Part shown: one piece after another, positions 1 through 7,104 of the stretch | Numbering within the stretch: position 1 is the stretch's first letter | Layout: each line of letters begins with the position of its first letter | Program-made: the position numbers and the translations under genes | DNA from: Thermoflexus sp. | GTDB lineage: Bacteria > Chloroflexota > Anaerolineae > B4-G1 > DUEL01 | Assembly (NCBI GenBank): GCA_028276215.1 | Contig: JAPYWT010000122.1 | Span: 1-7,104 of the forward strand | Direction of reading: 5' to 3' | DNA: 7,104 nt | The notes under the pieces: model-generated | What the model was told of the DNA's origin: nothing | What the model saw: only the letters and a program-made list of their open reading frames with translations | The model's database searches: none

Positions 1-2379
1 CGTTGCAGTTTGTGGCTCAATTGCGCCCTTTTGCTGATTTTTTGGTTTTCCTTGCTGGCTGGAAGCCGGGCTCTTTCATTTGCTATGGACGAACCTCTTC
101 ATATTGCAGCCGGTTATGCTCTCCTGGCGCGCGGAAAAACAGCCTTCTGGGTGTTTCCCAAACATGGCCATCCTCCGCTATTCAACTTGCTGGAATCTGT
201 TCTGGTCTATCTTGAAAAACCCTTTATCCCTGTAGAAACGTTCTCCGGCTGGGGGGAAAATTTTGTAGAATACACTGCCTCATTTCTCCCCTATATACAG
301 CCAATGGAACGTGCGGAAATTCTCAGCCGGGTGCCGGTTATGCTGATGAGTCTCCTGCTGGTGGCATTGGTCTACCGATGGACAGTCCGCCTGACCCGTG
401 CTCCCCTGGCAGGCTTCCTGGCCGTCATCGTACTGACTTTTGATCCTCTCCTCCGAGCCCACAGCCGGTTTGCCACGACCGACTTGGGTGTCACGCTGAT
501 GGCCCTCGTCGCCGCGTATGCTACCTGGCAGTGGTTTCAGGTCCCCTCCTGGTCCAGGGCGGTGGTTCTGGGGCTCTGCCTGGGCTCCGCACTGGTGACG
601 AAGTTCTCATCCATCCTGTACATTGCCTCATCGGGTGTGACGATCCTCTGGAAATTGATCACCACTCGACGGTGGGAACACGGGGCTCAAGGAGCAATTT
701 CGTTCATTGTGGCTCTGCTGGTCCCCTGGGCATTCTACGGGTGGGAAACGGGACGCGTAGCCAATTTTCCCCTCCCTGTCCCAGCCCCTTTGTACTGGCA
801 AACTCTCCTGGATGTCAACCGGAGCGCGGGAGGGAGAATTTTTATTGCTTTCGGAGAATTGCGATTTGGCTCTCACTGGTGGTACTTTCCCCTCAATTTT
901 CTGATCAAGAACCCGATCCCCTGGCTGATCGCGGTGGCCTGGGGAGGGCTGAGCCTTCTGAAAGCAAAAGTACGATGGCAAACCTGGATCCCGGTGGCGG
1001 TCTATCCCGCTATCTATGGCACTGCCGCCATGGTTCAGGGAATGAATGTCAGTTACCGCCATTTCCTGCCCGTCCATCCCTTCCTGGCGATGTTAGCCGC
1101 ATATGGGGTGTGGCGGGATATCCGGAGAAAGGCGAGGTATCTCCTGGCGATGTGGTCCCTTCTGGGCCTCTGGTACATTGGGGAGACGTCCCGGATTTTC
1201 CCGGATGAACTGGCCTATTTCAACCAGTTGGTGGGCGGGCCATCTGGGGCTCCTCGTTACCTGGTGGACTACACCCAGGATTGGGGGCAATCTATGAAGC
1301 AGTTGAAGGCGTACCTGGATGCTCATCCCGGCCCGGAGCCCTATGTGGTCTACTACACTCACGTTCGCCCGGAGTATTACGGGATTCGTTATCGCTCCCT
1401 TTCCCCTTCTCCGGGAGCGACCCATCAGGTGACGCCCTTTTATCCCCAACCTGGGCGGTATGCCATTGGCATTGCGACCCTCTACGGTCTGGTGGGGCGG
1501 GATCGGATGGAACTGGAGTGGTTTCGCCGGGCCATTCCTCGGGCGATGGTCGGGCACGCCTACTATGTGTATGAGGTCAACGATCAACCCCGGTGGCTAT
1601 TTCAATGCTCAACGCCATCCCCTCCCCTGGATGCCCAGGCCATCAGCCGGGGGTTTGCTTCTCCCAATCTGCGGGTGGGTACCTTTGACTGCAGCCACGG
1701 GTGGCTGTATCCGGATGGGGGGAACAGCCTGGGGGTGTATGCTCTTCACGGTCATTTGCTTCGTCAGCCGAAGGAGTTTCTGCCTCCCGGCCTTCGTCCG
1801 GAGCCGACGCCGTCCGATCTTTTCATTGTCCGGCACTTATCGGATGCCCGGCTATCCTACTGGCAGTCCTTCTTTGGGTTGTTGCCGGCCTTTGCTCTGT
1901 ATGAGCGAGGGGCAGGGCCGGCCCTGCAAATTCCTGCTGGTGAGTTGGGTATTGGGACTGCGGAGAATCCTCTTTCGGCCACCCCGGTGGTGGACCGGCC
2001 TGTTCGTCTTGGGGGTCCTTTGGCGTTTCTGGGGGCCGGGGTGTATCGGGACGGCCAGGGTCTGGATGTGGAGACCTGGTGGCAGGTCACTGAGGGGCCG
2101 ATTGCCCGACCGTTCTCCATTATGGGGCATCTGCTGACCCCAAGCGGGGAGGTGCTGGGGGTATCGGATGGATTGGCAGTCTCGCCGGTGGAACTTTTCC
2201 CGGGTGATATTCTGGTGCAGCGGCATCGGTTTGATGGGGTGACGGGTGAGGAGTTTCTTCTCCGCACCGGTGCCTACTGGCTGGATACGATGGAGCGCTG
2301 GCCAGTCGCAGGGGAGCCAAGCGCGGATGCCGTCTTCATCCGAATCCACGCCAACCCATTCCCTTCAGAGGCGAGATGA
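1..2379 (+). CDS. GT39-like (PMT/ArnT superfamily) membrane glycosyltransferase, gene A, probably 5'-partial
   Basis: Predicted polytopic GT-C glycosyltransferase using a polyprenyl-phosphate sugar on the outer face of the membrane; donor and acceptor are unknown. Residues are counted from a TTG at 10, but the frame is open to base 1 and the homologous gene C starts only slightly further out, so the true start may lie outside the window. Visible motifs: helix 1 (about 4-24) followed by D27-E28, the usual catalytic acidic pair of this superfamily; HPP at 54-56; T-D158; T-K198-F-S; Y-R350-H-F-L-P; and YFNQLVGGP leading to DWGQ at about 424. I count roughly 10-11 hydrophobic segments to about 395, then an extracytoplasmic part with C533 and C561 and a beta-sandwich-like C-terminal module (VETWW at 687-691). 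The protein is a full-length paralogue of gene C, and its stop overlaps gene B's start. The first 900 bases are noticeably more AT-rich than the rest. The superfamily assignment is firm; the specific function is not known. Confidence 0.88.
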   Translation, partial: RCSLWLNCALLLIFWFSLLAGSRALSFAMDEPLHIAAGYALLARGKTAFWVFPKHGHPPLFNLLESVLVYLEKPFIPVETFSGWGENFVEYTASFLPYIQPMERAEILSRVPVMLMSLLLVALVYRWTVRLTRAPLAGFLAVIVLTFDPLLRAHSRFATTDLGVTLMALVAAYATWQWFQVPSWSRAVVLGLCLGSALVTKFSSILYIASSGVTILWKLITTRRWEHGAQGAISFIVALLVPWAFYGWETGRVANFPLPVPAPLYWQTLLDVNRSAGGRIFIAFGELRFGSHWWYFPLNFLIKNPIPWLIAVAWGGLSLLKAKVRWQTWIPVAVYPAIYGTAAMVQGMNVSYRHFLPVHPFLAMLAAYGVWRDIRRKARYLLAMWSLLGLWYIGETSRIFPDELAYFNQLVGGPSGAPRYLVDYTQDWGQSMKQLKAYLDAHPGPEPYVVYYTHVRPEYYGIRYRSLSPSPGATHQVTPFYPQPGRYAIGIATLYGLVGRDRMELEWFRRAIPRAMVGHAYYVYEVNDQPRWLFQCSTPSPPLDAQAISRGFASPNLRVGTFDCSHGWLYPDGGNSLGVYALHGHLLRQPKEFLPPGLRPEPTPSDLFIVRHLSDARLSYWQSFFGLLPAFALYERGAGPALQIPAGELGIGTAENPLSATPVVDRPVRLGGPLAFLGAGVYRDGQGLDVETWWQVTEGPIARPFSIMGHLLTPSGEVLGVSDGLAVSPVELFPGDILVQRHRFDGVTGEEFLLRTGAYWLDTMERWPVAGEPSADAVFIRIHANPFPSEAR
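2366..2379 (+). promoter_or_regulatory. Gene A/gene B ATGA overlap with weak Shine-Dalgarno
   Basis: The stop of gene A (TGA, 2377-2379) and the start of gene B (ATG, 2376-2378) share the sequence ATGA. A short GAGG at 2368-2371 lies four bases before the ATG, which is closer than ideal. This arrangement suggests that gene B is translated largely by coupling to gene A, and it supports ATG 2376 as the true start. Confidence 0.7.
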
Positions 2380-4676
2380 GCAAGAACATCGGTTCCGGAT
2401 TTATATGGATTCTCCTGGCCTTCCTGGCGCTGGGCCTGGTGTATGGCCTGGTGGTTCCACCCTTTGAGAATCTTGATGAAATAGAGCACTTCGGGGTGAT
2501 CCGGTATATCGCGGATACGGGCCACCTGCCAGTGCATGGCATTCCCGCAGCACAGATGTACCATTACCGTCAGGAAGCATCCCAGCCTCCCCTCTACCAC
2601 CTGCTCTCTGCTGGACTGGTCCGCCTTCTGGGCCTCCGGGCCGATGACACCGAAGCCTATTTGCGCTTCAATCCGCGGGTGGCCTGCGGCCCCAATGCGC
2701 CCTTCCTCTACGACAACCGGGCCATTCTCTACCACAATCCCCACCTGAACCATTTCCCCTGGCATGGCGCTCTCCGGATGCTGCATCTGTTGCGGTTCTG
2801 GTCCACTCTTCTGCAAGTTTTAACTGTCGTGGGAACGTACGCGCTGGCGCGCCGGGCATTTCCTGACCGTCCCGGGATTCCCCTCCTGGCAACGGCAATT
2901 GTGGCGTTCAACCCGCAGTTTCTGTTCGTCGCCAGTGGCGTCAATAACGACAACCTGGTGACTCCCCTGGCGACCTGGGGTCTGTATCTGGTGTTGCGCC
3001 TCTGGCAGGAGGGCCTCTCGGTCCGGCGCGTTATCGGGCTGGGCTTCCTGATCGGACTGGCAGGCCTCTCCAAACTGAGTGGCTGGCTCCTGGTTCCCCT
3101 CGCTCTGGGCGTGATTCTGCTTCGTGCTCTCCAGCTCCTCCAGAGAGAGACTAACCGCTCTTCTTCCCAAATTGGTCATTGGTCATTGGGTCATTGGTCA
3201 TTGGTCATTAGTCATTCTTTTTTGGTGATTCTCCCCGCCCTGGCCCTTTCCGGCTGGTGGTTCTGGCGCAACTGGCGCCTCTACGGTGACCCGACTGCGC
3301 TGGCCCCGATGCTCCAACTGGTAGGCCTGCGGGGATCGCCCATCTATCCGTGGAACGAGGCCGGGCTGATGTTCCGCTCCTTCTGGGGGCAGATTCCCTG
3401 TTCCTTCTACCCGGCTGGTTTCTATGTCCTCTACGCTCTCCTGACCGCGCTGGGGGCCATCGGTCTGGCCTGGGGATGGCGTCGCCTCGCCACAGGGGAG
3501 CGATGGGCCGCTGCTCTCTGTGCAGCCTGGTTTCTCCTGGTGGTGGCCGGGTGGATACGGTGGGACCTGATCACCCCCGCACCCGGTGGCCGCCTCCTCT
3601 TCCCCGCCCTTCCCGCCGTTGCCCTTCTTCTGGCCACCGGCATCTCTTCCCTCATTGGTCATTGGTCATTTCGTCATTGGTCATTTCGTCATTGGTCATT
3701 TCGTCATTGGTCATTCCCCCATCGGTCATTGGTCATTGGCTTATGGGTCTTTCTTTTGTCCCTTTCGGCTCTCTGGACTGTCGCCAGCATCCTCCCCGCC
3801 TTCTATGCCCCACCTCCACGCTATCCGGATGCGGTAGCGGTCCGTCCCCAGCATCGGGTGGATGCCCATTTCGGGGACTCTATCCGCCTGCTGGGCTACG
3901 ACCTTCAGACGCGCGAGGCGGAGCATTTTCTGGACATCACCCTCTACTGGCAGGCCGCTGCGCCAATCCCCGAGGACCACATCATGGCTCTGCAACTGGT
4001 CTCGCCAATTCCCGGAGATAATACCCTGCGCTGGACTTACGACTCCTGGCCGGGGCACGGTAATTACCCCACCTCGGCCTGGCGGCCCGGCGAGGTCATT
4101 CGGGACCGCTACCGGTTCCGCCTGCCCGCCGCTGACTTTCTGACCCAGGCCTGGGACCTGCAGGTGGTCCTGTATGAACCGGAGAGGGGGGGACTGCCCG
4201 TTCGGGTGGACGAGACTTCGGTCGGGAACCGCCTGATTCTCCACCGGCTACGGCTGCCGGGGCGGGAGCCGGTCTGTCCGGAATCGGGTCGCCTGAGTTC
4301 CGACGTCCGTCTGGGGGAGAGCGTGGCCCTGACCCACGCCGAAGTGGTTCCAGAGACCGGGAGTATCCAGGTCATCCTCTGCTGGAAGAGTTTCGCCCCG
4401 CTGGACCGGGACTATCAGGTCTTTGTCCACCTCTACGACGCCTCCGGCACCCTGGTGGCTGCCGGCGACGGGCCGCCGATGGGCGGCGCGTTCCCTTCCT
4501 CCCTCTGGCATCCGGGAGATGTTGTCCTGGACATCCACCGACTGCCCGCGCGGGTAGAGGGCGGGCGCGTGGCTGTGGGGCTTTACCGGCTGGACGATGG
4601 CACCCGCCTGCCGGTGACTATCGGGGGAGAGCCGGTCCCCGATGCCGCCATTCCGATCTGGCCTGTTCGGCCGTGA
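2376..4676 (+). CDS. Polytopic GT-C-like membrane protein (DUF2142-like flavour) with in-frame repeats and two C-terminal beta-sandwich modules, gene B
   Basis: Likely a membrane glycosyltransferase or relative, 766 residues. Helix 1 (about 9-27) is followed by PPFENLDEIEH with D34-E35, the position of the catalytic acidic pair in GT-C enzymes. Then come Q70-P-P-L-Y, N190-N-D192, S-K233-L-S, W297-R-N-W-R-L-Y-G-D-P and G405-R-L-L-F-P-A-L-P. These motifs occur in many bacterial GT39/DUF2142-type proteins; calling it DUF2142-like is inference. Two low-complexity stretches encoded by heptamer repeats fill short inter-helix loops, at about 266-281 (IGHWSL-type) and 427-455 (HWSFR repeated). After the last helix (about 455-475) there are two successive beta-sandwich-like modules: about 500-615 (W525, W569-R-P-G-E) and 647-766 (W670, FVHLYDASG, W711-H-P-G-D, GLYRLDDGTRLPV). 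It lacks the cysteine pair and the DWGQ motif of its neighbours, so it is a distant rather than close paralogue. It overlaps gene A by four bases and lies 11 bases before gene C. Confidence 0.87.
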   Translation: MSKNIGSGFIWILLAFLALGLVYGLVVPPFENLDEIEHFGVIRYIADTGHLPVHGIPAAQMYHYRQEASQPPLYHLLSAGLVRLLGLRADDTEAYLRFNPRVACGPNAPFLYDNRAILYHNPHLNHFPWHGALRMLHLLRFWSTLLQVLTVVGTYALARRAFPDRPGIPLLATAIVAFNPQFLFVASGVNNDNLVTPLATWGLYLVLRLWQEGLSVRRVIGLGFLIGLAGLSKLSGWLLVPLALGVILLRALQLLQRETNRSSSQIGHWSLGHWSLVISHSFLVILPALALSGWWFWRNWRLYGDPTALAPMLQLVGLRGSPIYPWNEAGLMFRSFWGQIPCSFYPAGFYVLYALLTALGAIGLAWGWRRLATGERWAAALCAAWFLLVVAGWIRWDLITPAPGGRLLFPALPAVALLLATGISSLIGHWSFRHWSFRHWSFRHWSFPHRSLVIGLWVFLLSLSALWTVASILPAFYAPPPRYPDAVAVRPQHRVDAHFGDSIRLLGYDLQTREAEHFLDITLYWQAAAPIPEDHIMALQLVSPIPGDNTLRWTYDSWPGHGNYPTSAWRPGEVIRDRYRFRLPAADFLTQAWDLQVVLYEPERGGLPVRVDETSVGNRLILHRLRLPGREPVCPESGRLSSDVRLGESVALTHAEVVPETGSIQVILCWKSFAPLDRDYQVFVHLYDASGTLVAAGDGPPMGGAFPSSLWHPGDVVLDIHRLPARVEGGRVAVGLYRLDDGTRLPVTIGGEPVPDAAIPIWPVRP
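3171..3216. repeat. Heptanucleotide array attggtc inside gene B (array 1)
   Basis: About 6.4 tandem copies of the 7-base unit attggtc. One copy has an extra g (3185-3192, attgggtc) and the last full copy is a variant (attagtc, 3207-3213). It encodes residues about 266-281 of gene B, an IGHWSL-like low-complexity stretch in the loop between two hydrophobic segments. Three 7-base units make 21 bases, or seven codons, so blocks of three keep the frame. The unit is less GC-rich than the surrounding gene. Similar heptamer arrays (STRR-type) are known in cyanobacteria. Confidence 0.95.
3654..3740. repeat. Composite 7+8 bp array encoding HWSFR repeats inside gene B (array 2)
   Basis: The 7-base unit attggtc alternates with the 8-base unit atttcgtc to form a 15-base period. 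After an initial doubled attggtc (3654-3667), the 8-base unit occurs at 3668-3675, 3683-3690 and 3698-3705, each followed by attggtc. The array then decays through attccccc, atcggtc, attggtc and attggc to about 3740. Fifteen bases are exactly five codons, giving a perfect HWSFR pentapeptide repeat at about residues 427-455, immediately after the GRLLFPALP helix. It shares its core unit and its reading frame with array 1. Confidence 0.95.
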
Positions 4677-4687
4677 GGTGACGTCTT
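4675..4687 (+). promoter_or_regulatory. Shine-Dalgarno for gene C overlapping gene B stop
   Basis: GAGGTG at 4675-4680 overlaps the TGA stop of gene B (4674-4676) and lies seven bases before the ATG of gene C at 4688. This spacing is near ideal, so it supports ATG 4688 over the in-frame ATG at 4703 and suggests that gene C is translated from the same transcript as B. Confidence 0.75.

Positions 4688-7104
<2,417 letters not shown>

Noticed and set aside
3..215. Small 70-codon frame at the window start
   Set aside because: It overlaps gene A in another frame, while gene A's frame there matches helix 1 and the DE motif of gene C.
531..1208. Alternative-frame 225-codon plus-strand frame inside gene A
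   Set aside because: Low-complexity Gly/Pro/Ser-rich translation without recognisable motifs, fully inside a well supported gene.
3654..3740. CRISPR-like array
   Set aside because: Units are only 7-8 bases with no spacers and lie in frame in a membrane protein gene; this is a tandem repeat.
3171..3740. Frameshift or pseudogene in gene B caused by the repeats
   Set aside because: The frame is open through both arrays and the expected helices and C-terminal modules follow, so the gene appears intact.

Overview
The window holds one tightly packed, single-strand cluster of three long genes for polytopic membrane proteins. All three look like GT-C-type glycosyltransferases of the dolichyl/polyprenyl-phosphate-dependent PMT/ArnT (GT39) superfamily or close relatives. 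GC content is moderate to high. The proteins combine a GT39-like N-terminal membrane region with a C-terminal beta-sandwich-like module carrying W...PGD/PGE and GLY..d.G.RLPV-like signatures. That combination, together with the heptanucleotide arrays, reminds me most of Chloroflexota (Anaerolineae-like) genomes. This is inference; there is no rRNA or marker gene here to settle it, and cyanobacteria also carry heptamer repeats of this kind.

Layout: gene A (window start to 2379, its 5' end probably outside the window) overlaps gene B (2376-4676) by four bases (ATGA). Gene B is followed after 11 bases by gene C (4688-7042), whose Shine-Dalgarno sequence overlaps gene B's stop codon. Coupled translation as one operon is likely. 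A and C are clear full-length paralogues. They share the DE, HPP, H-S...TD, TK.S, YRH(F/L)LP and YFN.L.GGP...DWGQ motifs, a cysteine pair with the same spacing, and a nearly identical C-terminal module. B is a more distant relative with DE, QPP, NND, SK.S, WRNWRLYGDP and GRLLFPALP motifs (DUF2142-like in flavour), and it carries two copies of the C-terminal module in tandem.

The most unusual feature is a set of three heptanucleotide-based tandem arrays lying inside the coding sequences of B and C. B has an attggtc array at 3171-3216 and a composite 7+8 bp array at 3654-3740 that encodes a repeated HWSFR pentapeptide. C has a cttcacg/tttcacg array at 5841-5875. All keep the frame open and all fall in short loops between predicted membrane helices. 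The second B array and the C array, although of different sequence, sit in the equivalent loop, just after the helix that follows the (R)LLFP/RHLLP motif. Gene A has no repeat in that loop. The arrays look like low-complexity elements tolerated, or used, at a structurally permissive site.

After gene C, the last 62 bases contain no gene. They hold two compact GC-rich hairpins, and a third perfect inverted repeat overlaps the last codons of C. I see no tRNA, rRNA, CRISPR array, transposase or recognisable promoter.

Functionally, the cluster probably transfers sugars from a polyprenyl-phosphate carrier on the outer face of the cytoplasmic membrane to a lipid, polysaccharide or protein acceptor. 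The actual donor and acceptor cannot be read from the sequence.
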